The notes beneath the pieces are model-generated. The model was not told the origin of the DNA. It did no database searches and saw only the letters and a program-made list of their open reading frames with translations. The translations under genes were made by a program, and so were the position numbers. A DNA stretch of 64,000 nucleotides from DASRAU01 sp035638075 (GTDB lineage Bacteria; Acidobacteriota; Polarisedimenticolia; Gp22-AA2), in assembly GCA_035638075.1 (NCBI GenBank), contig DASRAU010000034.1, positions 1 through 64,000 of the forward strand, written 5' to 3'. Position 1 is the first letter of the stretch. Every line of letters begins with the position of its first letter. Of this stretch, positions 24,449 through 34,190 are shown piece by piece.

Positions 24449-25841
24449 CGTGACCTCCTTGCTTCGCGACCGCCTTCGTGGCGAGGTCGCTCAAGACCGA
24501 ACCGAGCACCCGGTTGAAAGCCGGGAAAGGGTGAATGACGTCAGCGAGGGTGCGAAGCGGCGTGCCGAGCTTGATGGCGAGCACCAGCTCGCCGAGGATC
24601 TCGCCGGCGCGCGGCGTGACCAGCGTCGCGCCGACGAGGACGCCGCGCCCGCGATCGCCGACCAGCTTGATGACGCCGCCGTGGAAATCGGCGATGGAGC
24701 CGCGGGCGGTCTCGGCCGGATCGGCCGAGGCGACGACGACGTCCAGCCCTTTCGCGCGCGCGGCGGCTTCCGACAGGCCGACCGAGGCGATCTCGGGATC
24801 GGTGTACGTCACGCGGGGAACCGCCGTGTGGTCGGCGCGCGCGTCCTGGCCCCGCAGCCGTTTCGTCACCACTTCGCTGTGGTACCAGGCGAGGTGCGTG
24901 AAGCCGCCGAGGCCGGTGACGTCGCCCGCGCCGTAGACGCCGGGCTGCGCCTCGAGCGTCGCCGGATCGACCTTGAGCCAGCCGCGCTCCGTCTGCGGCA
25001 GCCCGGCCCCTTGCCAGGCCTCGAAGTTGGGGCGGCGGCCGGTCGCCACCAGCAGGCGATCGGCCGCGATGATCTTCCCGGATTTCAGCCGGACCGCAAC
25101 GGCCGAGCGCGCTTTCTCGACGCCGACGCATGGGTCGCCGAGGTTGAGCACGATGCCGTCCGCTTCGAGGTGCGGGCGGAGCGCGGCCCCCGCTTCCGGC
25201 TCTTCGAGCCCGAGGAACGTCGACCCCGCCTCGATCACGGTCACCTTCGAGCCGAGGCGCGCGAAGGCCTGCCCCAGCTCGATGCCGATGGCGCCGCCGC
25301 CGAGAATCGCCAGGGTGGCCGGCAGCTCCCGCGGGATGGCCGCCTGGCGGTTGGTCCAGTATTCGACGGCGTCGAGTCCCGGGATCGGCGGGATGACGGC
25401 CGTGCTCCCGTTGGCAACGACGACGGCGCGGCGCGCCGTCAGCCTCTGCCCCTTCACCTCGACGGTGCGCGGGTCCAGGAGTCTCCCTTCCCCCCGGATG
25501 AGCCGCGCGCCGGTTTTCTCCAGGGCGGCGGCGGGACGCGCGTCGTCCAGGTCACGCGCCATCCAGAGCACGCGCTTCGAGACTTTCGGGAAGTCGACGC
25601 TCCATTCGACGCGCGAAGCGGCGAGGGTGCGGGCGCGATCCGCCTCTTCCAGCGTTTCGCCCGATCGCAGCAGCGTCTTGGAGGGGATGCAGCCCCAGTA
25701 CGGGCACTCGCCGCCGACCAGCTCGCGTTCGACCACCGCGAGGGTCAGGCCGCTGTCGCGCAGGCCGGAGGCGATGCCTTCGCCGGCGACGCCGCCGCCG
25801 AGACAGACGACGTCGAACTCCCGCGTGCGATTGTCCGTCAT
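24441..25841 (-). CDS. Class-I pyridine nucleotide-disulfide oxidoreductase (dihydrolipoamide dehydrogenase/mercuric reductase-like)
   Basis: A 466-residue FAD flavoprotein. FAD loop CLGGGVAGEGIASGL, redox-active disulfide GGECPYWGCIPSKTLL, NAD(P) loop AILGGGAIGIELGQAFAR, and FAD contact GVYGAGDVTGLGG. The C-terminal dimer signature is HPFPAFNR, where dihydrolipoamide dehydrogenase has HPTxSE. The catalytic His is present but Glu is not at the usual place. So it resembles soluble transhydrogenase/mercuric-reductase-type relatives rather than a classical Lpd. ATG 25841 is chosen over 25877 because homology starts at DNRTREFDVV. It heads the operon with the VOC, 71-aa and peroxiredoxin genes and may recycle a thiol for them. 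Confidence 0.9.
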   Translation of the reverse strand: MTDNRTREFDVVCLGGGVAGEGIASGLRDSGLTLAVVERELVGGECPYWGCIPSKTLLRSGETLEEADRARTLAASRVEWSVDFPKVSKRVLWMARDLDDARPAAALEKTGARLIRGEGRLLDPRTVEVKGQRLTARRAVVVANGSTAVIPPIPGLDAVEYWTNRQAAIPRELPATLAILGGGAIGIELGQAFARLGSKVTVIEAGSTFLGLEEPEAGAALRPHLEADGIVLNLGDPCVGVEKARSAVAVRLKSGKIIAADRLLVATGRRPNFEAWQGAGLPQTERGWLKVDPATLEAQPGVYGAGDVTGLGGFTHLAWYHSEVVTKRLRGQDARADHTAVPRVTYTDPEIASVGLSEAAARAKGLDVVVASADPAETARGSIADFHGGVIKLVGDRGRGVLVGATLVTPRAGEILGELVLAIKLGTPLRTLADVIHPFPAFNRVLGSVLSDLATKAVAKQGGHDG

Positions 25842-25945
25842 CGCTCCCTGCGTTCGAATGTCAGGTGAGCGAATCACACACCCATCGCGCGTTCCAGCGC
25901 AAGGGGTTCCCTCCGTACTATTCGGGAGGTTTCATGAAATGAGAT

Positions 25946-28624
25946 TCAGCGCGACGGGAGGAGCGACGTCCAGTTCGACACCAGGGTGATCAGCTTCTGC
26001 CCGGGCGTCGCCTTGTTCAGGTTCATCAGGAAGCGGCCATCCGGCGCGACGTCGTACTGGGTGACCACCTCGAGGTGCAGGATCTCTCCCGGGATCTTGA
26101 AGAGGCGCACCGGGGCGCTCCCCTTGAACTCCGCGCCCGGTGCGACGGAGACCGACATCAGGTCAGCGTCGGTCGAAAGATAGAAGAGCTCGCGGCCGTC
26201 GCGGCTCCAGACGGCGGAGTCGCCGCCGGCGCTCGAGACGCGCCACTTCCCTCCGGCGCCGGATGCCGCCCGGACGTAGACCTCCGAGCGTCCCGATTCG
26301 TCCGAGTCGTAGGAGACGAAGCGTCCGTCGGGGCTGAAGCGGGCCTGCTTCTCGGAGAAGGGGGAGGCGAGCCAGTTCTCCGCCTTGCCGTCTCGCACCA
26401 GCTGGAGATCCGTGGCCCCGTGGCCCGCCGTGCCGTTGATCTGCGCGAGGATCGATTTCCCGTCCGGCGACCAGTCGCTGGGGATGTAGTCGGCCGCGCC
26501 GCTCAGCAAGGTCTCCGGGTTGCCGCGCCCGTCGGCCGCGATCGTGAAGAGGTCGTTGTGTCCGGGGGCGTTGCCGAAGAACACCATCCGGGCGTCGTCC
26601 GGGGACCAGACGGGCGCCGATTCGTTGCGCGGATCGAAGGTCAGCCGCGTCGGGATGTTGCGCTCCAGGTCCAGCACCCAGATGTCCCCGTTGTCGGTCG
26701 TCACGTCGCTCAGGTCGTAGGCGATGTGCCGTCCGTCGTGGGAGATGCGCGGAGAGAAGCAGTTCATGGGCACGCCGATCGTGCCCAGCACGGTGCCGTG
26801 CCGATCGACCCAGGTGAACTGCCGCTGAAGAGACTTGTCCCCTTCGACATAGGCGAGCAGCCCGTTGTCGGACACCGTGAAGACATGCTCCATGTAGAAG
26901 CCGATGTATTGCACGCTGTCGAGCAGCGCGATCGACTCGCCCTGCAGCTCCAGCCGAACCGGATCGAAGCGCTGCGCGCGCAGCGTCCCCTCGCGCGCAT
27001 AAAGGAGGTATCCCGGCGCCAGGAACCGGGCGTTCGACAGGACGGGCAGCAGGCGGCGCTCGTCCTTGCCGTCCACCGTCGCGACGAAGATGCCGCTGCC
27101 TCCTGCCGTCTCCATCCCCGTCCCCAGCCTGTCGTTCACCGAGTAGAGAATGTGACGCCCGTCCGGGAGCAGGCTGGGATGCCCGAAGGACGGCTTCGAG
27201 CCGCCATGCGCGATGTCGATGGCCTTGGCCTGGCCGCCCGACGCCGGGATCCGCGTGATCGGCGCGTACCGATCCGGGACGTAGAGAATCGAGCCGTCGG
27301 CTCCCCAGGAACCGCCGAAACAATCGGTGACCGGGGCGAGCGTCGTGATCTCCCCGCTGGCGACATTGAGCGACCGGAGCTGTCCGCTGGAACCGAAGGC
27401 GAGCGAGCGCGAGTCCGGCGACCAGAAGGCGCACCCTCCGTCGGCGACGCCGGGGGCAACCTGGCGCGCCTTCGTTCCGTCGAGGGCGCGGATCCAGAGG
27501 CCGAGTCCATCCGGACCGCGGGCGACATAGGCGATGGACCGGCCATCGGGCGAAAGCGCGAGCCCGATCGTGCTCTGCTCGAAGGAGCCTCCGGGCGGCG
27601 CCGGGATCGCCGAAACCACCAGCGGCGCCGACGGCGCCGGCTTCACGAAGAGACGCGACGCCGCGACGACCGCCAGGAGAGCCGCCAGGGCCCAGGCGAT
27701 CCCCTCGCGCAGCAGCCTGCCGGGGGCGGGGACCGCGGTCCCGGCGACGGTCCCGGCGGACGCCGAGGTCTCGCCGATCTCCTCGATCCGCAGGCGCACG
27801 TCGTGCGCGCTCTGGATGCGCTCCTCGGGATCCTTGCGAAGACAGAGGCGGACCAGCCGATCGAGCGCGGGAGGCGACATCGTCTGTCGGGAGGCGATCG
27901 ACGGGGGCTCGTCCTTCAGGATGGCGGCGATGAGCGAAGCCTGCGTCTTGCCCGCGAACGCCGGCCGCCCCGTCGCCATCTCGTAGATCACCAGCCCCAG
28001 GGCGAACAAATCGCTGCGGCTGTCGGCCTCGCCCCCCTCGAGCTGCTCGGGGGCCATGTACTGGAAGGTGCCGACGATGGTCCCCTCCGCCGTCAGCGGG
28101 CTCGTGGCGGTGGGGGCCGCGGTCAGCGCCGACGCGGACGAGGCCGGCCCCGCTCCCTTCGCGAGACCGAAGTCCATCAGCTTCGCCCCGGTCCGGGTCA
28201 GCATGACGTTGCCGGGCTTGAGATCGCGGTGCACCACGCCGGCGCGGTGGGCCGCTTCGAGCGCGGACGCGATCTGGATGGCGAGGCGCAGGACCTCGGC
28301 GGTGGCCAGGGGGCCACGCAGAAGGCGGGCCGCGAGCGTCTCCCCTTCGACCAGCTCCATCACGAGATAGTCGATGTCCGCCGCGCGCCCGACGTCGAAC
28401 AGCGTGCAGATGTGCGGATGATTGAGCGACGAGATGGCCTTCGCCTCGCGCTCGAAGCGGACGCGGCCGCCGGGGTTCGTCGCCAGGTGCGGCGGCAGCA
28501 CCTTCACGGCGACGTCGCGATTCAGCCGGGTGTCGCGGGCGCGATAGACCTCGCCCATGCCTCCCGCGCCGAGGGGGCCGAGAACTTCGTACGGCCCCAG
28601 GCGGGTGCCGGGATCGAGCGACAT
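25946..28624 (-). CDS. Ser/Thr protein kinase with C-terminal TolB/PD40 beta-propeller
   Basis: An 892-residue one-component sensor kinase of a type abundant in Acidobacteriota. Kinase domain residues 8-275: GAGGMGEVYRARDTRL, Lys in DVAVKVLPPHL, catalytic VVHRDLKPGNVML, DFGLAKG, GTFQYMAPEQLEGG. An Ala/Gly/Ser-rich juxtamembrane segment leads to one transmembrane helix near residue 340 (AWALAALLAVVAASRLFV). The rest is an exported propeller of repeated SPDGR-type units (LSPDGRSIAYVARG, WSPDSRSLAFG, FSPDGRFVSYDSDESGRSEV). The kinase is cytosolic and the sensor is periplasmic. The antisense strand also has long open frames, but only this frame has motifs. Ligand unknown. Confidence 0.93.
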   Translation of the reverse strand: MSLDPGTRLGPYEVLGPLGAGGMGEVYRARDTRLNRDVAVKVLPPHLATNPGGRVRFEREAKAISSLNHPHICTLFDVGRAADIDYLVMELVEGETLAARLLRGPLATAEVLRLAIQIASALEAAHRAGVVHRDLKPGNVMLTRTGAKLMDFGLAKGAGPASSASALTAAPTATSPLTAEGTIVGTFQYMAPEQLEGGEADSRSDLFALGLVIYEMATGRPAFAGKTQASLIAAILKDEPPSIASRQTMSPPALDRLVRLCLRKDPEERIQSAHDVRLRIEEIGETSASAGTVAGTAVPAPGRLLREGIAWALAALLAVVAASRLFVKPAPSAPLVVSAIPAPPGGSFEQSTIGLALSPDGRSIAYVARGPDGLGLWIRALDGTKARQVAPGVADGGCAFWSPDSRSLAFGSSGQLRSLNVASGEITTLAPVTDCFGGSWGADGSILYVPDRYAPITRIPASGGQAKAIDIAHGGSKPSFGHPSLLPDGRHILYSVNDRLGTGMETAGGSGIFVATVDGKDERRLLPVLSNARFLAPGYLLYAREGTLRAQRFDPVRLELQGESIALLDSVQYIGFYMEHVFTVSDNGLLAYVEGDKSLQRQFTWVDRHGTVLGTIGVPMNCFSPRISHDGRHIAYDLSDVTTDNGDIWVLDLERNIPTRLTFDPRNESAPVWSPDDARMVFFGNAPGHNDLFTIAADGRGNPETLLSGAADYIPSDWSPDGKSILAQINGTAGHGATDLQLVRDGKAENWLASPFSEKQARFSPDGRFVSYDSDESGRSEVYVRAASGAGGKWRVSSAGGDSAVWSRDGRELFYLSTDADLMSVSVAPGAEFKGSAPVRLFKIPGEILHLEVVTQYDVAPDGRFLMNLNKATPGQKLITLVSNWTSLLPSR

Positions 28625-28686
28625 GGCGGGGAGGGTACCAGAACGGGCCCCGCGCCCGGTGCGCGCTCCCTCCGCTTCGCCTCTCT

Positions 28687-29376
28687 TCAGTTCTTGTGGT
28701 GCGGTTTGCCCTGCGGCTTGCCGTGGCCGTGGCCGCCGGCGTGGGCGGCGCCATGGCCGTGATTCTCTCCAGCGTCGTTGCCGTGGACGGCACCGGGCCA
28801 GGGGCGTCGCTTCTTGTCCGCGACGTAGACGGGAGCGGTGATGCCCTGCGCGTAGCCGCGCGCCAGGTCGGCCTGCCGGATGCCGACCCACTGCGACGCC
28901 ATCTGGATGCGCACGAGCTCGCACACGTCACGATCCTGGAGGCGCGCGCCGCGCGGGTTCTTCTTCCAGTAGCCCCAGGCATGGCCGTACGGCGGGCCGG
29001 GGTCGTCGGGCATTCCCTCGAAGAGCACCGCCTGCGGCACGCCGACGTGCGTGAAGATCACCGACCACGAGGCGCCGCGCGCGCGCAGATCGACGAGCTG
29101 CGGCAGCGGCCAGCCCGAGGCGTGCTGGAGGTAGAGGAGCACCGGCAGGTCGGTCTCGACGTACCGCACCCTCGGCAGCAGGGGTTCGATCACCGGCTGC
29201 GGGAAGCCGGAGTTGCTCACCGCGAGATTCAGGAAGTACTGGGTGTCGTTGTGCACGTGGTTCAGGCTGAACAGGAAATCGAACGAGCCGGCGGACGCCG
29301 GGCTCCCGGTGACCGCGAGCACGGCCGCGAACAGGAATGCGAACACCAGTCGGCGCTGACGCTTCAGGACGCTCAT
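28687..29376 (-). CDS. Secreted protein of unknown function with His-rich tail (229 aa)
   Basis: A 229-residue exported protein. The signal peptide is MSVLKRQRRLVFAFLFAAVL, with cleavage near ASA-GSF. The mature part begins SFDFLFSLNHVHNDTQYFLN and has a globular region up to residue 175, with no Cys pair except one. The tail of about 35 residues is His/Gly/Lys-rich (GNDAGENHGHGAAHAGGHGH), suited to binding Ni, Cu or Zn ions. GGGGAGGTG lies upstream of ATG 29376. I do not recognise the family beyond similarity to short 'hypothetical' acidobacterial proteins. It stands alone between the kinase and the MMPL transporter, in the same direction, with 62- and 69-nt gaps. Confidence 0.8.
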   Translation of the reverse strand: MSVLKRQRRLVFAFLFAAVLAVTGSPASAGSFDFLFSLNHVHNDTQYFLNLAVSNSGFPQPVIEPLLPRVRYVETDLPVLLYLQHASGWPLPQLVDLRARGASWSVIFTHVGVPQAVLFEGMPDDPGPPYGHAWGYWKKNPRGARLQDRDVCELVRIQMASQWVGIRQADLARGYAQGITAPVYVADKKRRPWPGAVHGNDAGENHGHGAAHAGGHGHGKPQGKPHHKN

Positions 29377-29445
29377 CGGACCGCACCTCCCCCCGGAAAC
29401 ATGATGCCGGAGAGCGGGCCGGGCAAGAACGAGCCGGTTGCGCGG

Positions 29446-32073
29446 TTACGGTTTTGGCAGTGACGCGAGATTGGCGCGCAGGCGCGTGGCGAGGTAGGGG
29501 GAGAAGCGGCGCAGCGAGTCCATCGAACTCCGGCCGAGGGCCAGCACGCGCGTCGGGCCGCACGCGAAGGCCGGCGCGGCTTCCGCGTGGAACGCGGCGC
29601 CGGGGGCGAGACGCCCGCCGCCGTCGCGGCGATCCGCCTCGCCGTCGAGCACGACATAGAGCGCGGGATCCGCCCCGGGCCCGCCGAGGCGGTCGCCGTC
29701 CTTCAGGGTCAGCAGATCCGAGGCGAGCACCAGCCGGCGCGCCTGCCAGGAGCTCAGCCCCGCGAAGATCGGACACTCCTCGACCAGCACCTGCCGCAGG
29801 TGCAGGCCGATCACGTCCCACAGCGTCACGACGCGGGCGCGGGCGAACAGCACCGGCGACATGAAGACGTCGGCGGCAACGGCGATGACGATGACCGCGG
29901 CGCTCAGCAGGCCGAACTGCCGCACCGGCACGAAGCCGGAGAAGCCGAGGATGGCGAAGCCGCCGGCCAGCGCCGCCGCGGTGGACAGGGCCGCCAGGAA
30001 CTCCTCGCGCGCCGCGGCGCGGATGGCGGCGTGCTCCTCCTTGTAGACGCGCACCTCGCGGCTGTAGCGGACCAGGAAGTGCAGCGTGTCGTCGACGACG
30101 ACCCCGAGGGTGATGGAGGCGATCATGCAGGTGCCGACGTTGAGCGGGATCGAGGTGAGGCGCATCAGGATGAACATCGCCGCGACGGCGACCAGGTTCA
30201 CCGCCACGGCCGCGAGCGCGATGCGCAGCGACAGGAAGATCGCCGCCACGATGACGAAGAGGGTGACGACCATGCCGCCGAGCGACGCCGCCTGCGCCGA
30301 GGTGATCGCCTGCGCCGCCTCCGCCGCCGCCAGGCCGCTGCCGGCGACGAAGACGCCGGCCGGGTCGAAGCCGGCCGCCGCGGCGTGGGTGCGCAGCGCC
30401 CCCGCCAGGCGCAGGAGACCCGTTTCGTCGTGACGCGCGGTGCGGACGACGATCTCGGCCGCCGACCGATCGGGCGTGACGTAGGGGGCCGTCACCCGCG
30501 GATCCGCGAACAGGAGCACCTGGGCGACCCCCGACGCGGTCGCGGGGATTCCGCCCGGCGCGCCGTCCGCCTGCAGCGCCCCGGCGGCGTGAGCGACGAC
30601 GTCGGCGAACGAGGTCGCCGAATCCACCCCCTGGTCGTCGCGCACGTCGGCCGTGAGGTCGCGCAGCCGCTGCAGCGTCGCGGGCTGCGCGAATGTGCCC
30701 GGTGTGCCGCGCAGCACCAGGTGCAGCGTCTCGGTGCCGTTCATCTGCGTCTCGAGGGCGCGCACCCGCCGGGCGATCGGGTCGTTCTTCCCGAGGAAGC
30801 CGAGCAGGTCGTTGCCGCGCGGGAGGCCGGCGAGCGCCGCCAGACCCGCGAGCGTGACGAGGGCGAGGACGGTCATCAGCCATCCCGGCCGGGCGTGCAG
30901 GTGATCGACGAAGGCATCGACGCGCCGGCCGGCCGGTCCCGGCTCCGATGCGCCGGTGGTGCGGGGTGTCGCCAGCCGGCGCGCCACGAGACCCAGCGTC
31001 GCCGGCAGCACGATGAGGGTCACGAGAAAGCGCAGCACCATGCCGATGCCGGCGGCGATCCCGAAGGCGCGCAGCACCGGCAGCGTGCCGAGGCCGACCG
31101 AGGCGAACCCGAGGATGGTCGTCACCTCGTTGAGCAGCACCGCGAACCCGATGCGCTCGGTCGTCTCGTAGACCGCCAGCTTCTCGAGGCCGTGCTCGTG
31201 CAGGCGCTCGCGGAACTCGACGAGCAGGTGCACGTCCTCCATGCCGCCGACCACGAGGATCAACGCCGGGAGTGTGGCGTTGAGCAGGTTGATGGGAATG
31301 CCGAGCAGCGCCATCGCCGCCAGCGTCAGCGTCGTCGCGAGCGCTCCGTTGAGGATCGGGATGGCGGCGAGCAGGGGGCTCCCGAGCGTCAGCGCCAGGA
31401 TGACGAAGAGCACCAGGGTCGTGATCGGCAGGATCACCCACTGGTCGCGGCGCAGCGTGTCCTCGAGGCCGATGCGCAGCGTGGCGCCGCCGACCGCTTC
31501 GAGCGTCGCGAAGCGCGCGCGCCGGGGCAGAAGGGCAGCCTCGATCGCCGCGGCCAGGGCGCGCGGGGGAGTGTGCCCGTCGTGCAGCACGAGGCGCAGG
31601 ATCGTGGCGGTGCCGTCTTTCGAGACGACGCTCCCCATATATAAAGGATGCGCCGTGACCCGCCGGCGCAGCCGCTCGAGCCCTTTGGCGTCCGGGGGGA
31701 TCGCGCCGACGAGCGGTCCCGCCGCCAGCGCCCCGTCCTCGTCGCGCAGGTCCGGGACGGAGAAGAGGCTGTCCACCCGGGCGACCGCCGGCAGCGCCGC
31801 GAGCGCGTCGTGCACCTCGCGCAGCGCCTCGAGGCGATCCGGCGTGAAGAGGGACGGGTCGGCGGCGAAGACGATCGCCGACTCCTCCGCGCCGAACAGG
31901 CGGGCCACCTCGTCCTGGGCGCGCCGCTGCGGGCTGTCGGGCGGGATCAGCGCCTCGGAGGAGACGTCGAGCGACAGACCCGAGGCGAAAGCGATCGCGA
32001 CGACCGCCGCCGCGAGCGCGGCGGCCAGGACCTTGAGGGGGTGCTCGAAGAAGAAGAGGGGGATGCGCCACAC
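29446..32073 (-). CDS. MMPL/HpnN-type RND transporter with C-terminal cNMP-binding-like domain
   Basis: An 875-residue membrane exporter with two halves, each with an ectodomain and about six helices (first-helix text FFFEHPLKVLAAALAAAVV; repeated blocks ILVVGGMEDVHLLVEFR and ASITLGVVVDDTLHFLVRYS). The D-D-x-L-H-F-L signature marks the hopanoid-associated/lipid MMPL class. The last about 110 residues (CPIFAGLSSWQARRLVLASD through YVVLDGEADR) look like a cyclic-nucleotide-binding beta-roll lacking clear phosphate-binding residues. The start is GTG 32073. The next gene, 39 nt away on its upstream side, is a LolA-type lipoprotein-sorting protein, the usual MMPL partner. It likely exports a lipid. 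The CNBD extension is unusual. Confidence 0.88.
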   Translation of the reverse strand: MWRIPLFFFEHPLKVLAAALAAAVVAIAFASGLSLDVSSEALIPPDSPQRRAQDEVARLFGAEESAIVFAADPSLFTPDRLEALREVHDALAALPAVARVDSLFSVPDLRDEDGALAAGPLVGAIPPDAKGLERLRRRVTAHPLYMGSVVSKDGTATILRLVLHDGHTPPRALAAAIEAALLPRRARFATLEAVGGATLRIGLEDTLRRDQWVILPITTLVLFVILALTLGSPLLAAIPILNGALATTLTLAAMALLGIPINLLNATLPALILVVGGMEDVHLLVEFRERLHEHGLEKLAVYETTERIGFAVLLNEVTTILGFASVGLGTLPVLRAFGIAAGIGMVLRFLVTLIVLPATLGLVARRLATPRTTGASEPGPAGRRVDAFVDHLHARPGWLMTVLALVTLAGLAALAGLPRGNDLLGFLGKNDPIARRVRALETQMNGTETLHLVLRGTPGTFAQPATLQRLRDLTADVRDDQGVDSATSFADVVAHAAGALQADGAPGGIPATASGVAQVLLFADPRVTAPYVTPDRSAAEIVVRTARHDETGLLRLAGALRTHAAAAGFDPAGVFVAGSGLAAAEAAQAITSAQAASLGGMVVTLFVIVAAIFLSLRIALAAVAVNLVAVAAMFILMRLTSIPLNVGTCMIASITLGVVVDDTLHFLVRYSREVRVYKEEHAAIRAAAREEFLAALSTAAALAGGFAILGFSGFVPVRQFGLLSAAVIVIAVAADVFMSPVLFARARVVTLWDVIGLHLRQVLVEECPIFAGLSSWQARRLVLASDLLTLKDGDRLGGPGADPALYVVLDGEADRRDGGGRLAPGAAFHAEAAPAFACGPTRVLALGRSSMDSLRRFSPYLATRLRANLASLPKP

Positions 32074-32112
32074 GGGGGCGAATCTTACGGTGTTCGCGCG
32101 CTGCGCGGATGC

Positions 32113-33012
32113 TTACGGCTTGCCGTCCACGACCATGCCGAGACGGAAGATGAACTCCTCGACCTGCGCCGGTGTCCAGGTCTCCTGCCGCCTGGCGGTG
32201 AACAGCTCGTCGGGGATGGTCTCGCCGACCCGCCCCTCGATGACGGTGAAGTCGGTCCAGGCGTCTCCGGACACCGCGCGCATCACCGCCCTGCGCGGCC
32301 GGCGCGTCTCGCCCTTCACCTCGGCGGAGCGGTAGTCGAAGGCGTTGAGGCTCTTGGCGAGGCGACCGTCGCGCCGGTAGAAATCGACGCGCAGCAGGTC
32401 GGAGGTGTCGCGCCCGATCAGCAGGTCGCGCCACCCGTACGCGCTCGAGCCTTCCGCCTTCTCGCGCGCCCGCACCTTGAAGCAGGGGACGTCGCGCACC
32501 GTCGCGTCCTCCAGCCGCTCGTAGTCGTGGATGTCGGGGAGCTCGCGCCGCAGGTCCTCGAAGGTGAAATCCGAGCCGAGGAACGCTCCGGAAAGCGACC
32601 CGCCCGCGAGCGGCCGCACCTTGCCGACCTCCGGCAGGAACAGCGACACCTGCGCGGCGCCGGCCGGCGGCTCCACGACCATCAGGGAAACACCCTGGAC
32701 GTCTTTCGGGCGCACGACGCGCAGGAAGGCGTCGCGGCCGCCGTCGGTGCGCTTCCGGTGCACGGCCAGGAAGCGGTATTCCTTCGGCGGCGCTCCCGGA
32801 CGCGACACCACCATCGCGATGAAGGCCATCTCGGACGGCACGTCCTGGGTCTTGAGATAGCGCTCGACGATCGCCTGCCCGGTGAGCGCGGACTTGGGCG
32901 CTTCTCCCGCGGCCGTCGACAGAACGAGGCTCAAGCCGGCCAGGGCGGCCATCGGCCAGCGCCTTGGCGTCGCGCCGGCGTTCCCGCGCGAACTGCGCGC
33001 CATCCAGGACAT
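32113..33012 (-). CDS. Outer-membrane lipoprotein-sorting (LolA-like) protein, MMPL partner
   Basis: A 299-residue exported LolA/LppX-like protein that would carry a lipid or lipoprotein between membranes for the MMPL transporter. The signal-like N-terminus is MSWMARSSRG plus a hydrophobic region (MAALAGLSLVLSTAA). The core has LTGQAIVERYLKTQDVPSEM, SLMVVEPPAGAAQVSLFLPE, FEDLRRELPDIHDYERLED and FKVRAREKAEGSSAYGWRDL. ATG 33012 has GGGGGA about 6 nt upstream; ATG 33036 is possible. It precedes the MMPL gene by 39 nt in one transcript. Such pairs are common in acidobacterial and proteobacterial genomes. Confidence 0.88.
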   Translation of the reverse strand: MSWMARSSRGNAGATPRRWPMAALAGLSLVLSTAAGEAPKSALTGQAIVERYLKTQDVPSEMAFIAMVVSRPGAPPKEYRFLAVHRKRTDGGRDAFLRVVRPKDVQGVSLMVVEPPAGAAQVSLFLPEVGKVRPLAGGSLSGAFLGSDFTFEDLRRELPDIHDYERLEDATVRDVPCFKVRAREKAEGSSAYGWRDLLIGRDTSDLLRVDFYRRDGRLAKSLNAFDYRSAEVKGETRRPRRAVMRAVSGDAWTDFTVIEGRVGETIPDELFTARRQETWTPAQVEEFIFRLGMVVDGKP

Positions 33013-33110
33013 CTCATCCCCCACGAAGCCGCCCATGCTAGCCGAGCAGCCCGTGGTTCCGAGGGGCGCGAAAGGTGACGATCGTGTGGCGGAGGCCGTC
33101 CGTCGTGGCG

Positions 33111-34190
33111 TCAGAACGCTTCGTCCGGAAGCCCGCCCTGCGCCGCCCCGAAGGCCGCATCGGCGAGGGCTTTCCGGACGTAGTCTTCGAACCGGTGGGC
33201 GAGGAACGGATCGCCGTGGGTGAAGCGCGGCTCGACGGCCGCGTAATCCGCCCGGGCAATGGCGTCGTCTCGGGCCACGCCCTGGTCGGCGAGTGTCTTC
33301 ATCTGGCCCGCGATCGTCCGGATGGCCTCGCACAGCAGATCCAGGTACTGCGCCTCGTGCTCGACGGCGCCGTGGCCCGGGACCAGTGACTTGAAGCCGA
33401 GCGCCCGGATCGCGGCGAGCACGCCGGGATAGTCGCCGGTGTACGCGCTCGGCATGAGCGGAACGGGGGCGGTCACGATGTCTCCAGTCGCGACCACCTT
33501 CTCCTGAGGCAGCCACAGGACGATGTCGCCGGCGGTGTGCGCGCGTCCGAGCCAGAGCAGGTCGATCTCCCGTCCGCCGGAATAGAGACGCAGGGCTCCG
33601 TCGAAGGTCCCGGTGGGGTTGACGTATTCGGTGGCATGGTTCTCGGAGTCGAGCGCGTCGACGTTGGCGAGCCCCTGCTCGATCCAGGCCTTCTCTTCCG
33701 GGATGAGCGGGCGGCCGCCCAGATCCTGGTGCGCGTCCAGCGCCTGCTGCACCATCTTGCGGATGTTCGGGACCATGCTGACGCGCCGCTTCAGCCAGCG
33801 ATCGCGCGTCTCGAGGATCCGATCGCGCGCGTGCGGGTGGGCGAGGATCTCGACCCGCGGGAACGCCGCCACGATCGACTGCAGCCCCCGCATGTGATCG
33901 CCGTGCCAGTGGCTCAGGATCACCAGCGTGATCGGCTTGTCGGAGACCGCCCGCGCCTTCTCCACGATCGCCTGGCCCATGGCCGGCGACCCTCCCGCGT
34001 CGAAGACGACCACGCCGCGATCCGTGACGACGAGCAGGGTGTTCCCTTCCTGCGGCAGCTCGAACGGATCGGCGCGGATGCCGGCCCAGACGCCCGGCGC
34101 CAGCTCCTGCCATGCGTACTGGAAGGGATTGGCGCCGGCTGCCGCGACCGCCAGCGCGGAAAGCGCCGCCGCGACGACAAAACGCCGCAT
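33111..34190 (-). CDS. Periplasmic MBL-fold metallo-hydrolase
   Basis: A 359-residue exported metallo-beta-lactamase-fold enzyme. The signal peptide (MRRFVVAAALSALAVAAAG) leads to the metal motif SHWHGDHMRGL near residue 98, a later His in LGRAHTAGDIVLWLP, VVATGDIVTAPVPLMP (bridging Asp) and VPGHGAVEH. The pattern is that of class-B relatives that cleave quinolone, lactone or lactam-like bonds, or of SoxH/quinoprotein-relay proteins; no single activity is set. Its start overlaps the stop of the FG-GAP/TPR gene by one base (TGATG), so translation is coupled. Confidence 0.9.
   Translation of the reverse strand: MRRFVVAAALSALAVAAAGANPFQYAWQELAPGVWAGIRADPFELPQEGNTLLVVTDRGVVVFDAGGSPAMGQAIVEKARAVSDKPITLVILSHWHGDHMRGLQSIVAAFPRVEILAHPHARDRILETRDRWLKRRVSMVPNIRKMVQQALDAHQDLGGRPLIPEEKAWIEQGLANVDALDSENHATEYVNPTGTFDGALRLYSGGREIDLLWLGRAHTAGDIVLWLPQEKVVATGDIVTAPVPLMPSAYTGDYPGVLAAIRALGFKSLVPGHGAVEHEAQYLDLLCEAIRTIAGQMKTLADQGVARDDAIARADYAAVEPRFTHGDPFLAHRFEDYVRKALADAAFGAAQGGLPDEAF

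Noticed and set aside
28928..32434. Very long alternative open frames (for example over 1100 codons across the MMPL/LolA region, and long plus-strand frames over the kinase and MMPL genes)
   Set aside because: They are Arg/Ala/Gly-rich, lack family motifs, and arise from high-GC third-position bias opposite or out of frame with clearly recognised genes.
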